Shown piece by piece: positions 1 to 9,614 of a stretch of DNA of 34,065 nucleotides. The notes below the pieces were generated by a model, which saw only the letters and a list, made by a program, of their open reading frames with translations, made no database searches and was not told where the DNA came from. Origin of the DNA: Dokdonia sp. (GTDB taxonomy: Bacteria > Bacteroidota > Bacteroidia > Flavobacteriales > Flavobacteriaceae); the NCBI GenBank assembly GCA_023299935.1, contig JALZVV010000163.1, positions 1 to 34,065 of the forward strand, read 5' to 3'. The position numbers and the translations under genes are program-made. Numbering within the stretch: the stretch's first letter is position 1; every line of letters starts with the position of its first letter.

Positions 1-24
1 AACCTCGCCTTTTAAAAATATTTT

Positions 25-2475
25 TTACAATTTCTTTGCATTCTTAACCTTCTGTTTGGTTAATGCTATATCCAGTACTTCGCTCATATCATCTACGTAA
101 TGGAAAGTGAGGCCTTTAAGATAGTTTTGGTCTATTTCATCAATATCCCTTTTGTTTTGAGTACACATCACAATTTCTTTAATCTTTGCACGCTTAGCAG
201 CAAGAATCTTTTCTTTTATTCCTCCTACTGGTAGTACTTTTCCTCGTAATGTAATTTCACCCGTCATCGCAATACTCTTTTTCACTTTGCGCTGTGTAAA
301 TAATGAGACTAAGGAAGTAAGCATTGTTATTCCTGCACTGGGTCCATCTTTTGGGGTTGCGCCTTCAGGCACGTGTATATGCACATTGTAACCATCTAAT
401 GTTTCGGTTTTAAGTCCTAGCAGATCAACATTAGCCTTGATGTACTCCATAGCTATAGTAGCGCTCTCTTTCATTACTTTTCCTAGGTTTCCAGTAATTG
501 ATAGATTGCCTTTCCCTTTAGATAAGGCAGACTCAATAAAAAGAATATCTCCTCCTACTCTCGTCCAAGCTAATCCTGTAACTACACCTGCCACATCATT
601 GTTCTCATATTTACCTCTCTCTAAACGGGGGGCGCCTAGGACTTCAATCACATCTTCATTAGAAACCTTGACGTTGTAATCTTCTTCCATCGCCAAGTTT
701 TTGGCTCCATATCGAACCATCTTTGCAATTTGTTTCTCTAAACCACGCACACCAGATTCACGGGTATAGCCTTCTACAATTTTTTCTAATTGAGGTTTGG
801 CAATTTTAAGCTGCTTATCATTCATACCGTGCTCTTCCAATTGCTTTGGTAATAAATGGCGTTTGCCTATCTCTACCTTCTCCTCAATAGTGTAGCCCGT
901 AACATTAATAATCTCCATGCGGTCTCTTAATGCAGGCTGTATGGTATTTAAACTATTTGAAGTTGCAATAAACATAACTTTAGAAAGGTCAAATCCCATT
1001 TCTAAGAAGTTGTCATAAAACTCACTATTCTGTTCTGGATCTAATACTTCTAATAAAGCAGATGATGGATCTCCTTGATGCCCTGCTCCCAGCTTATCTA
1101 TCTCATCAAGTACAAAAACGGGATTACTTGTTCCTGCTTTTTTAAGACTCTGTATAATACGCCCTGGCATTGCTCCTATATAGGTCTTTCTATGACCACG
1201 TATCTCTGCCTCATCTCTCAAGCCACCTAGACTCATACGCACATATTCCCTTCCTAATGCTTCTGCTATAGATTTTCCTAAAGAAGTTTTACCCACTCCT
1301 GGAGGTCCATACAAACATAATATTGGTGACTTCATATCATTACGCAGTTTTAAAACTGCCAGATATTCTATAATACGACGCTTTACATCTTCAAGGCCAT
1401 AATGGTCACGGTCTAATATTTTCTTAGCCCTCTTTAAATCGAATTTATCTTTACTAAATTCATTCCAAGGTAATTCCAGAAACAGGTCCAGATAGTTACG
1501 TTGTATACTATACTCTGCAACTTGGGGATTCATACGCTGCATTTTGGCAAGTTCTTTCTTAAAGTGCTTACCTACATTCTCATCCCATTTTTTGTCCTTT
1601 GCCCGCTGGCGCATTTCTTCTAAGTCATCTTCTGATGATGCTCCTCCTAGCTCTTCTTGGATAGTCTTCATTTGCTGGTGCAAGAAATACTCACGCTGTT
1701 GCTGGCTCATATCATTTTGTACCTTGCTTTGAATATCATTCTTGAGCTCCAATTTTTGACGCTCTACATCCATATATTTGAGAGTCTCTAATGCTCTTTT
1801 ATGTAAATCGTTGACTTCTAATAAGCCTTGCTTATCTGCAACAGAAAGATTCATATTAGAACTCACAAAATTGATTAAAAAGGAGTTACTCTCTATATTT
1901 TTAATCGCAAAAGAGGCCTCTGTTGGGATATTAGGAGAATCCTGTATTATCTGCAATGACAGTTCTCTTATAGAATCTATTACCGCTTTAAACTCTTTGT
2001 CATCTTTTCCTGGACGAGTCTCAGGATATTCTAGAATAGTCGCTTTCATATAAGGCGACTCTTCTATCACCTCATTAATAGCAAAGCGTTTTTTTCCTTG
2101 TATGATTACAGTAACATTACCGTCAGGCATTTTAAGGACGCGCAGTATACGAGCTACAACACCCACTTTATTAATATCATCTGCTGTAGGGTTCTCAATA
2201 GCTTCATCTTTTTGAGCTACTACCCCTATTACTTTTCCGCCTTTGTTAGCTTCGTCTAGCAATCGTATAGAAGTATCTCTACCTGCCGAAATAGGTATTA
2301 CTACTCCAGGAAAAAGTACCATATTACGCAAAGGAAGTATGGGAAGACTCTCAGGTAATTCCTCTTTATTAATCGCCTCTTCATCTTCTGGCGTCATTAA
2401 TGGAATAAGCTCTGCATCTCCACTTAATTCCTGCAATGACAATCTGTCAAGTGTTGTATATTTAGGTTTAGCCAT
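25..2475 (-). CDS. lon: ATP-dependent protease La (Lon)
   Basis: ORF with LonN domain ([19 protein letters not shown]), Walker [10 protein letters not shown], Walker B, and Ser-Lys protease domain [11 protein letters not shown]...[13 protein letters not shown]. The track start is 2499, but [10 protein letters not shown] at 2475 is a more natural start. Confidence 0.97.
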   Translation of the reverse strand: MAKPKYTTLDRLSLQELSGDAELIPLMTPEDEEAINKEELPESLPILPLRNMVLFPGVVIPISAGRDTSIRLLDEANKGGKVIGVVAQKDEAIENPTADDINKVGVVARILRVLKMPDGNVTVIIQGKKRFAINEVIEESPYMKATILEYPETRPGKDDKEFKAVIDSIRELSLQIIQDSPNIPTEASFAIKNIESNSFLINFVSSNMNLSVADKQGLLEVNDLHKRALETLKYMDVERQKLELKNDIQSKVQNDMSQQQREYFLHQQMKTIQEELGGASSEDDLEEMRQRAKDKKWDENVGKHFKKELAKMQRMNPQVAEYSIQRNYLDLFLELPWNEFSKDKFDLKRAKKILDRDHYGLEDVKRRIIEYLAVLKLRNDMKSPILCLYGPPGVGKTSLGKSIAEALGREYVRMSLGGLRDEAEIRGHRKTYIGAMPGRIIQSLKKAGTSNPVFVLDEIDKLGAGHQGDPSSALLEVLDPEQNSEFYDNFLEMGFDLSKVMFIATSNSLNTIQPALRDRMEIINVTGYTIEEKVEIGKRHLLPKQLEEHGMNDKQLKIAKPQLEKIVEGYTRESGVRGLEKQIAKMVRYGAKNLAMEEDYNVKVSNEDVIEVLGAPRLERGKYENNDVAGVVTGLAWTRVGGDILFIESALSKGKGNLSITGNLGKVMKESATIAMEYIKANVDLLGLKTETLDGYNVHIHVPEGATPKDGPSAGITMLTSLVSLFTQRKVKKSIAMTGEITLRGKVLPVGGIKEKILAAKRAKIKEIVMCTQNKRDIDEIDQNYLKGLTFHYVDDMSEVLDIALTKQKVKNAKKL

Positions 2476-2639
2476 ATTATATATGCGCCACTCTGTCACT
2501 TTTGGATTCAGAATTCAGGCGCGCGTTTTAGTATAAATTATTGTCTTTAGGTCGCAAACTCTTATTCAACCTTAGATATGCGTTTTGTTACAACGGTATA
2601 AAGTCAATTAATATGCCATGATGATGATTAGGTTAAGTA

Positions 2640-2655
2640 CGCTTTCGCGAAAGCG
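2640..2655. repeat. Perfect 16-bp palindrome CGCTTTCGCGAAAGCG (intergenic copy of a dispersed motif)
   Basis: Read directly. The core GCTTTCGCGAAAGC recurs at 21334 and 25467, with near copies at 12060, 18445 and 14986. Confidence 0.85.
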
Positions 2656-2668
2656 GAACACACCAAAT

Positions 2669-2676
2669 TAATTTTG
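2669..2676 (+). promoter_or_regulatory. TAATTTTG, match to Bacteroidetes -7 element TAnnTTTG, upstream of the ECF sigma gene
   Basis: Exact consensus match about 70 bp upstream of the GTG start at 2745; no clear -33 element was verified. Confidence 0.4.
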
Positions 2677-2744
2677 GAAATATTTTTGTATCCAGTGTAA
2701 CAATCTGTAAAAAGCTGCATCTTTATAATAACAATTAACCAAAA

Positions 2745-3323
2745 GTGACATTAACCAATCGAGATATTAAGGAGCTTCTCCTAATGTGCAAACAAGGTAA
2801 TCAGACTGCACAATTGGAAGTATACAATCGCTATTATAAAGCGATGTATAATACATCCCTGCGTATCGTAAAGGATGAGGCCGAAGCACAAGATGTAATG
2901 CAAGAATCGTTTTTAAATGCATTTACTAAACTTGATAGTTTTAAGGGTGATGCAACTTTTGGAAGTTGGTTAAAAAGAATTGTAGTCAACAAAAGCTTGA
3001 ATAGCTACCAGAAAAATAAGCGTATAGAGCAAACCCCTATTGAAGATCATCTGTACAAAATAGAAGATTATAATCAAGGAGTAGCAGAAATAGACTATTA
3101 CAGTTTACACGTGCGAGATGTAATGCACGCAATGGATAAACTTAAAGACAATTATAAACAATCTTTATCCTTACACCTTATAGAAGGATATGATTATGAA
3201 GAAATGAGCGAAATAATGAATGTAAGCTATGCTAACTGCAGGACGATGGTGTCTCGAGCAAAAGATAGTCTACGCAACATAATACAAGACAATGAAGAAG
3301 GACGATATAGAACAATTATTTAA
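2745..3323 (+). CDS. RNA polymerase sigma-70 family factor (ECF/RpoE-like)
   Basis: Region 2 (YNRYYKAMYNTSLRIVKDEAEAQDVMQESFLNAFTKLDSFKGDATFGSWLKRIVVNKSLN) and region 4 (DYEEMSEIMNVSYANCRTMVSRAKDSLR). GTG start. Confidence 0.95.
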   Translation: MTLTNRDIKELLLMCKQGNQTAQLEVYNRYYKAMYNTSLRIVKDEAEAQDVMQESFLNAFTKLDSFKGDATFGSWLKRIVVNKSLNSYQKNKRIEQTPIEDHLYKIEDYNQGVAEIDYYSLHVRDVMHAMDKLKDNYKQSLSLHLIEGYDYEEMSEIMNVSYANCRTMVSRAKDSLRNIIQDNEEGRYRTII

Positions 3324-3852
3324 TAGACTAGAGCAGCAGTTTGATACTGAACAGCCTAGTCAAAATCATCAGGCAAAATTTCTAGAAAAATTGCAGAGTA
3401 TACCTAATGATAAGGCAAAACTGCAAGACCCTGTTGTACGCAAAATTAACTGGGTTAAACCCCTTTTTATTGCGGCTAGTTTACTCTTACTTTTTGGAGT
3501 GATTTTAACATCCAAGGCTAGTGATACGAGTATTGATCTGGCAGATGTATCTCCAGAAATGGAACAGACACAAGCATTCTTTAAACAAGCAATAGCAAGA
3601 GAATTATTTGTTATCCAGAAAGAAGTCACTCCGGAGACTCAAGTCATGGTGAATAATGCGCTAGAGCAAATGGAACACCTAGAAACACAATACCTAGGAT
3701 TAAAAGAAGATTTAAAGGAAAGTGGTCAAGATAAACGGGTGGTCTATGCTATGATCGATAATTTCCAGAATCGTATTAATTTATTAGAAGAAGTACTCGA
3801 GCATATAGATGCAATAAAAAATTTACACAACCTGCGTCCTCAGGATATTTAG
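3292..3852 (+). CDS. Putative anti-sigma factor, single-pass membrane protein
   Basis: Overlaps the ECF sigma gene by 32 bp. Cytosolic N-terminus, one TM segment (PLFIAASLLLLFGVILT), coiled C-terminus. Confidence 0.7.
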   Translation: MKKDDIEQLFNRLEQQFDTEQPSQNHQAKFLEKLQSIPNDKAKLQDPVVRKINWVKPLFIAASLLLLFGVILTSKASDTSIDLADVSPEMEQTQAFFKQAIARELFVIQKEVTPETQVMVNNALEQMEHLETQYLGLKEDLKESGQDKRVVYAMIDNFQNRINLLEEVLEHIDAIKNLHNLRPQDI

Positions 3853-3871
3853 GATACAAAAAAATTATATT

Positions 3872-4963
3872 ATGAAAACTCAAATACAACTTTTCTTTTT
3901 CCTCTTACTAGCGGTACCTGGATTAGTTTTTGCAAACGACAACGGACTTAAAGGAAAATACACTAAGGAGAAAAAAATAAAAAAAGAATACCCTGTTAGT
4001 CCTGATGCGCGTGTAAAAATTGACAATAGTTATGGCAATGTAAATGTAGTCTCGTGGGATCAAAATACTGTGGTTATCGAAGTTACGATTAAGACCAATG
4101 GAAATGATGAAGATAAAGTTCAAGATAAGTTGGATGAGATTAATGTAAACTTCACCGGAAATTCATCATTTGTAAGTGCAGAAACAACATTTAACAAAAA
4201 TGGCAGCAGGTCTTGGTGGAGCAGCTGGAGAAGTAGTAATGTAAATATGGAAATCAATTATGAGATAAAAGTTCCTGTTTCTAATGACATAGATTTAAGT
4301 AATGATTATGGAAGTATTGCCTTAAACAAAATAGAAGGAAATGCAAAAATAAGTTGTGATTACGGCAAACTGATTATTGGAGAGTTGCTAGGAGATAACA
4401 ATCTGCTCAATTTTGATTATACAAAAAACTCGAACATAAGTTATATGAAAGGCGGACGTATTGTTGCAGATTATTCGGGTTTTACCTTGGAAAATGGTGG
4501 AGATATTGAACTCAATGCAGATTATTCTAAGTCAGAATTTGGAGATATTGCCAATCTCAATTATAACTGTGATTACGGCTCTTTATACACAGGTACATCT
4601 CAAGATGTTACTGGAGAAGGAGATTATCTCTCTACCAAGCTAGGTGTTGTAAATGGAACGATTAACATAAACGCAGATTATGGTTCCATACGTATTAACG
4701 AATTGAGCAGCACTGCCAGAGATGTCAATATACAAAGTGATTATACCGGGATAAAAATCGGATATGATGTTCAATATCATTTTAATTTTAATATCTCTTT
4801 AGAATATGCTGGACTCAATGGCGTTGAGGATTTTGAAATGATAAAAAAGCGCATTCAATCATCAGATAAATATTATGAAGGCTATTATGGTAATAGTTCT
4901 TCACCCAACACAATCAATATAAACTCAGAATACGGCGGAGTAACTTTTACTCGCCTTAATTAA
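3872..4963 (+). CDS. DUF4097-like / putative adhesin with beta-solenoid DY[GST] repeats, exported
   Basis: Signal peptide; YPVSPDARVKIDNSYGNVNVVSWDQN start typical of DUF4097-type adhesins; recurrent DYGSI/DYGKL/DYSGF/DYSKS/DYGSL/DYTGI/EYGGV. Confidence 0.75.
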   Translation: MKTQIQLFFFLLLAVPGLVFANDNGLKGKYTKEKKIKKEYPVSPDARVKIDNSYGNVNVVSWDQNTVVIEVTIKTNGNDEDKVQDKLDEINVNFTGNSSFVSAETTFNKNGSRSWWSSWRSSNVNMEINYEIKVPVSNDIDLSNDYGSIALNKIEGNAKISCDYGKLIIGELLGDNNLLNFDYTKNSNISYMKGGRIVADYSGFTLENGGDIELNADYSKSEFGDIANLNYNCDYGSLYTGTSQDVTGEGDYLSTKLGVVNGTININADYGSIRINELSSTARDVNIQSDYTGIKIGYDVQYHFNFNISLEYAGLNGVEDFEMIKKRIQSSDKYYEGYYGNSSSPNTININSEYGGVTFTRLN

Positions 4964-4986
4964 TCATCAATTAAAATTCAATCATT

Positions 4987-5712
4987 ATGAAAAAAGTAAT
5001 CGCAATTAGTTTATTCCTATTTACCATTGTTCCTATGCAAGCCCAGTGGTGGGGAAAAGGAATTAAAGGAAGTGGTAGTATGACAACAATTACAAGGTCT
5101 GTAGGAGACTATGACCAAGTAAAAGTAGCAGGCTTCTTTGATGTGCGCCTTGTTGCTGGTAGCGAAGGCTCCCTAACATTAGAAGGAGAAGATAATTTAT
5201 TAGAATATATAGTAACCGAAGTTAAAGATGGAGCCTTAAAAATTAAGGTGCAAAAAGGAAAAACCTTACGACCTAGTACTAACAAAATGATACGTATCAC
5301 TGTCCCTTTTAAAAATATAAGCGGTGTTTCCCTATCTGGTTCTGGTGATGTGTGGAATGAAGATATCATTGCATCAGAGTCATTTATTACATCATTAGCA
5401 GGTTCTGGAGACGTAAAACTTGAAATAGAAGCAAGAAATATTGAAGCAAACGTTTCGGGTTCTGGAGATTTAACCCTTACGGGAAAAGCAGAAAACATAG
5501 AGGCTAGCTTAGCTGGATCTGGAGATATAAATGCCAGAAATATTAATGCAGAAAACGCATATGTACGTGTGGCAGGTTCCGGAGATATATCTGTGCATTC
5601 TACAAGGAGTCTTAAAGCCCGCGTAAGTGGTTCTGGAGATATCGATTCTTACGGCAATCCAGACAAACAGGATACTAAGGTTGCTGGATCTGGAGATATA
5701 TCTGTTCACTAG
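4987..5712 (+). CDS. Head GIN domain-containing (DUF2807) secreted beta-helix protein
   Basis: Signal peptide; SVGDYDQVKVAGFFDVRLVAGSEGSLTLEGEDNLLEYI; repeated GSGD turns. Confidence 0.88.
   Translation: MKKVIAISLFLFTIVPMQAQWWGKGIKGSGSMTTITRSVGDYDQVKVAGFFDVRLVAGSEGSLTLEGEDNLLEYIVTEVKDGALKIKVQKGKTLRPSTNKMIRITVPFKNISGVSLSGSGDVWNEDIIASESFITSLAGSGDVKLEIEARNIEANVSGSGDLTLTGKAENIEASLAGSGDINARNINAENAYVRVAGSGDISVHSTRSLKARVSGSGDIDSYGNPDKQDTKVAGSGDISVH
5332..5704 (+). repeat. In-gene repeats encoding (S/A)GSGD turns (ggntctggngat-type units)
   Basis: Seven GSGD(V/L/I) motifs at roughly 18-21-aa spacing in the translated ORF: SGSGDV, AGSGDV, SGSGDL, AGSGDI, AGSGDI, SGSGDI, AGSGDI. Confidence 0.85.
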
Positions 5713-5724
5713 ACTCAGGTACAT

Positions 5725-5763
5725 AGCATAAAAAAGCCTCGCTGTGCGAGGCTTTTTTATGCT
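5725..5763. terminator. Bidirectional intrinsic terminator
   Basis: agcataaaaaagcctcgc-tgt-gcgaggcttttttatgct: perfect stem of about 18 bp with 3-nt loop, between convergent genes. Confidence 0.92.
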
Positions 5764-5778
5764 ATCATTTAATATATC

Positions 5779-6555
5779 TTATTGTAAGGTATATGTAAAA
5801 GTTATATCCTCTAAGATTTCAACACTTCCCATTCCATCATCAGAAACAATTTCTCCAAAGAATCCATCGGGTACAGTAAATACAATTTGCGTGCTGGAAA
5901 CTACTCCATTTATTCCATCTATAGTAATTGTATTACCATTTAAAACATAATTGGAGTTTGTAATCTCTTGTTCTATTATACACTCCACCATCTGTGTTAC
6001 AACATCACCATCAATAACAACAGACAAGTTCAAAAATGAATTAGAAGTTGCTGTCAATTCTGTCTCGGAATCAAAAAATAAAGTTTCATTCTGATAACAT
6101 CCTGTTTCTATTATTAGATCATTAGAAGCATCTCCGTCACCATCTAAATCTACGGCAGTTTCTACTTCAAAGGCTGTGAGTATATATGTTTGCCCTACTA
6201 ATGAACCTGGTGCATCTCCATCATCATCTCCACCATCACCAGGATCAACCATACAATCATCTCCTAAATCATCTAATAAGGCTTGGAAAAGACCTGTATC
6301 ATCACCGCACACAACAATAGCATTTATAATCGTAGCTTGTAAGGCATCACATAATGCCATTTCTTGACCCGCAGGAGCATTAATAAGTGCTGCTTGAGCA
6401 GAGGCAATATTAAAGGCAATATCTTCACAAAATTCTTCTGGATCACTCCCGTCTGGAGTAGAGAAAAACTCTCCTTCTAATTGCTCATCTTCACAAGAAT
6501 TCAAAGCCATTAAGCCAACAAAAACTAATATAATATAGTAGGTTATTTTTTTCAT
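5779..6555 (-). CDS. Acidic (Asp/Gly-rich) hypothetical lipoprotein
   Basis: MKKITYYIILVFVGLMALNSCEDEQ lipobox; DPGDGGDDDGDAPG and DLDGDGDASND stretches. Confidence 0.75.
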   Translation of the reverse strand: MKKITYYIILVFVGLMALNSCEDEQLEGEFFSTPDGSDPEEFCEDIAFNIASAQAALINAPAGQEMALCDALQATIINAIVVCGDDTGLFQALLDDLGDDCMVDPGDGGDDDGDAPGSLVGQTYILTAFEVETAVDLDGDGDASNDLIIETGCYQNETLFFDSETELTATSNSFLNLSVVIDGDVVTQMVECIIEQEITNSNYVLNGNTITIDGINGVVSSTQIVFTVPDGFFGEIVSDDGMGSVEILEDITFTYTLQ

Positions 6556-6645
6556 GGGTAGTTTGTTTAATACAAATAAAAACGCAAAATTAAGTAAAAT
6601 ATTTTTGTCCTAGAATATTAAAAAATATGCTTTTGCTAAAGCGTA

Positions 6646-7956
6646 CTACTTCCCTTCCCTATTCTTAGGCACTCGCATCAATAAAAGGACTCCAAAACCA
6701 AAGAATATAATTAAAAATATAATAGAATAGCGCATACTTTTAGTCACTTCTTGCATGGTTAAAAACATCACCATTCCTATGACAATCCCTATCTTTTCTG
6801 AAACATCATAAAAGCTAAAATAGGAAGTAGTATCCTCTGTCTCTGGTAAAAATTTAGAATAGGTCGATCTAGATAAAGATTGGATACCTCCCATAACCAA
6901 TCCTACAAATCCTGCTGTGATGAAAAATTGAACAGGAGTGTACACAAAATAAGCATAAGCGCAGATAGCAATCCATATAAGATTGAGGAATATAAGTGCT
7001 TTTATATTACCTATTCTGGTAGATAATCTTGAGGTTAACCAAGCACCTAAAACTGCAATAAGTTGTATTAACAGTATACTAATTATTAGACCTAAGGTTT
7101 TATCTACGCTTCCCCAATCTAGCTCTTGTTCTCCAAAATAAGCAGCTGCAAGCATTACCGTTTGAACACCCATACTATATACAAAAAAGGCTATAAGATA
7201 GCTCTTGAGTCGCGGTTGACTTTTCATTGCTTTCCATATTCCCTTCAATTCATTAAATCCTGCTTTAATAATACCCGAAGGAAGCTTGTTACCATGTTTC
7301 TCTCCGTTAGGAAGATGCTTATACGTATACTGACTAAATCCAATCCACCATAATCCTGTAAGTGCAAAAGATATGCGCATAGCGGTTACTTCATTTTCAA
7401 ATCCAAAAAATTTGTAGCCTAAAATAAGACCTAAACAAAGAAGCAGCAGAATTACACTCCCTACATACCCCAACATATAACCTTTTGCGCTAATAGCATC
7501 GTGATCTTGAGGTTGGGCAATATCAGGTAAATATGAATTATAAAAAACCAGACTTCCCCAGAAACCAATTAATGCTAAAAAGTAAAATAACAATCCTAGA
7601 TAAATTACTTCTAAAGAAAACAAGGACAAGCCTATTGTGCTTAATGCACCCAGATAACAAAAGAACTTAAGAAAGAATTTCTTATTCCCAAGAAAATCAG
7701 CAACTCCAGAAAGAAGTGGTGATATAAAAACAACTACGACAAAAGCTAGGGCTGTTGTTCCAAAAATAATAGAAGAACTCTCCCATTCTCTCCCCAATAA
7801 TTCTTGTGTCTCTGTTCCCTTAATAGTGAATAATGCTCCGTAAAACAAAGGAAATACTGCTGATGCAATAACTAAACTATAAACAGAATTTGCCCAATCG
7901 TAAAACGCCCAAGCGTTTAACAGCTTCTTGTCACCTTTTTGTAATGAATTCTTCAT
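6646..7956 (-). CDS. MFS transporter, UMF1/Atg22-like family
   Basis: 12-TM-like protein; N-terminal LNAWAFYDWANSVYSLVIASAVFPLFY and GSLVFYNSYLPDIAQPQDHDAISAKGYMLGYVGS are typical of the family. The track start at 7980 overlaps a terminator; MKNSLQKGDK at 7956 is preferred. Confidence 0.88.
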   Translation of the reverse strand: MKNSLQKGDKKLLNAWAFYDWANSVYSLVIASAVFPLFYGALFTIKGTETQELLGREWESSSIIFGTTALAFVVVVFISPLLSGVADFLGNKKFFLKFFCYLGALSTIGLSLFSLEVIYLGLLFYFLALIGFWGSLVFYNSYLPDIAQPQDHDAISAKGYMLGYVGSVILLLLCLGLILGYKFFGFENEVTAMRISFALTGLWWIGFSQYTYKHLPNGEKHGNKLPSGIIKAGFNELKGIWKAMKSQPRLKSYLIAFFVYSMGVQTVMLAAAYFGEQELDWGSVDKTLGLIISILLIQLIAVLGAWLTSRLSTRIGNIKALIFLNLIWIAICAYAYFVYTPVQFFITAGFVGLVMGGIQSLSRSTYSKFLPETEDTTSYFSFYDVSEKIGIVIGMVMFLTMQEVTKSMRYSIIFLIIFFGFGVLLLMRVPKNREGK

Positions 7957-7970
7957 GATACTAAAATAAA

Positions 7971-7994
7971 AAAGCTGCACGACTGTGCAGCTTT
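7971..7994 (-). terminator. Intrinsic terminator downstream of the M48 gene
   Basis: aaagctgcac-gact-gtgcagcttt, perfect 10-bp stem. Confidence 0.75.
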
Positions 7995-8016
7995 AATTCA
8001 ATAAAAAATTTAAGTG

Positions 8017-8850
8017 TTATCCTTTTTTGAATGTTGTTACTCCAAACTTGGCCGCTTCCGCAACTGCATTTGGTGCTTTTGCTTTTAGGTTTGCAATCCT
8101 AGTATCATTAGAGGGATGTGTACTCATAATTTCTGGCGGAGCTTCTCCTCCACTGGCTGCCTTCATACGTTCCCACAATTTTGACGCTTCATAAGGATCG
8201 TATCCCGCAATTGCAGCTAATATAATTCCTATTTCATCCGCCTCCGTCTCGTGTTTTCTACTAAAAGGTAATGTTCCTGCCAGCGTAGATCCTATCCCAT
8301 AATATTGCATGATTTGCTGGCTTTGTTCAGCAGAAGCTCCTCCAACTACAGTCCCTACTGCTACAGCTTGTCCTATAGTCCCTTGGGCCTGAGCTGCACT
8401 CAAACGCTGCGCTCCGTGATCTGCAAGTGCATGAGCAAGTTCGTGACCCATCACCATAGCTAGACCCGTTTCAGACTGGGTAATAGGCAATATTCCCGTA
8501 TACACAACAATTTTCCCTCCAGGCATAGCCCAAGCATTTACAGCATCATCCTGCACTAGATTGTATTCCCATCTATAATCTGTTAAGTATCCGGGATGAC
8601 CTAAAGCTGTTAAATAACGATCTGCAGCGACAGCAATCTTTTCTCCTACATTTCTTACCATATTAGCATCTGCTGTACCTGTGAGCACATTATTTTCAGT
8701 TAAGAATTGATCGTATTGAGCAAAAGCCGTCGGAAACAGGCTATCATTACTAATAAAGTTTAAGGTTTTCTTTCCAGTAAAAGGACTGGTCTTACACGCG
8801 CAAACTAATATCACGGTAAGCACTATTATAAATGTATTTTTGAATTTCAT
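8017..8850 (-). CDS. M48 family metallopeptidase, lipoprotein
   Basis: Signal/lipobox VILVCACKT; HEXXH in GHELAHALADH; downstream KHETEADEIGI. Confidence 0.93.
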   Translation of the reverse strand: MKFKNTFIIVLTVILVCACKTSPFTGKKTLNFISNDSLFPTAFAQYDQFLTENNVLTGTADANMVRNVGEKIAVAADRYLTALGHPGYLTDYRWEYNLVQDDAVNAWAMPGGKIVVYTGILPITQSETGLAMVMGHELAHALADHGAQRLSAAQAQGTIGQAVAVGTVVGGASAEQSQQIMQYYGIGSTLAGTLPFSRKHETEADEIGIILAAIAGYDPYEASKLWERMKAASGGEAPPEIMSTHPSNDTRIANLKAKAPNAVAEAAKFGVTTFKKG

Positions 8851-8963
8851 GGCACTTGCATTTTTTATAAAATTAAAAATAATAAAAACATTCGAAGAAA
8901 GATTAGCCTCTTACCCTTAATTCACGACTAATAGACCTAAAATATCGGTATACGGCATATTTA

Positions 8964-8971
8964 TAACTTTG
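8964..8971 (+). promoter_or_regulatory. TAACTTTG, match to TAnnTTTG, upstream of msrB
   Basis: Exact consensus match; a second match, TAAATTTG, lies at 9028-9035. Confidence 0.4.
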
Positions 8972-9049
8972 CAACAGAGCTTTCTGTTATTTATGACTCA
9001 TTTAACGACCAATAATTGAACGATTTGTAAATTTGTTAAAAAAGCACTC

Positions 9050-9529
9050 ATGAAAAAATCATTTCTATATAGTATAGTTGCTATACTTCTTATTAGTTGT
9101 GGCAGTAAAGCCCAAGAAAAACCGAAGGAAATTTTTCCTATTGAAAAAACAGACCAAGAATGGTCCCAAATTCTTACCCAAGAACAATATTATATACTCC
9201 GATTAGCAGGAACAGAAAGACCTCATAGTAGTATTCTTAACAAAAACTACAAAGAAGGTTCTTATCACTGCGCAGCCTGTGACGCACTTCTGTTTGAAAG
9301 TGAGCACAAATTTGATAGTGGCACGGGATGGCCTAGCTTTGATAGAGAGGTTGTTGGAGCTGTAGGATATAGCACAGATTATAAATTAGGATATGGTCGT
9401 TCTGAGGAGCACTGTGCCAACTGTGGCGGTCACTTAGGTCACGTATTTAGTGATGGGCCAAGAGAAACAACCGGTAAACGTCATTGTATTAATGGAGATG
9501 CCCTCGTATTCGTTCCTAAAAAAGGATAA
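9050..9529 (+). CDS. msrB: Peptide-methionine (R)-S-oxide reductase MsrB, lipoprotein form
   Basis: SelR domain: CxxC pairs (HCAACD, HCANCGGHLGHVF), SGTGWPSF, catalytic RHCINGDAL; N-terminal lipobox LLISCGS. Confidence 0.95.
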   Translation: MKKSFLYSIVAILLISCGSKAQEKPKEIFPIEKTDQEWSQILTQEQYYILRLAGTERPHSSILNKNYKEGSYHCAACDALLFESEHKFDSGTGWPSFDREVVGAVGYSTDYKLGYGRSEEHCANCGGHLGHVFSDGPRETTGKRHCINGDALVFVPKKG

Positions 9530-9530
9530 A

Positions 9531-9557
9531 GAAGAAGAAGAAGAAGAAGAAGAAGAA
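9531..9557 (+). repeat. Microsatellite (GAA)9
   Basis: Nine uninterrupted GAA units immediately after the first msrB stop codon. Confidence 0.95.
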
Positions 9558-9614
9558 AAAACAATTAAGCCTTACAATTAGGTGGATGAGATTTCTGCCA
9601 TCGTATGAATTATT

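Noticed and set aside
437-2536. Short ORFs on the + strand within lon (437..679, 1544..1732, 1778..2053, 2243..2536)
   Set aside because: Antisense shadows of the well-supported lon frame; low-complexity Ser-rich translations with no domain.
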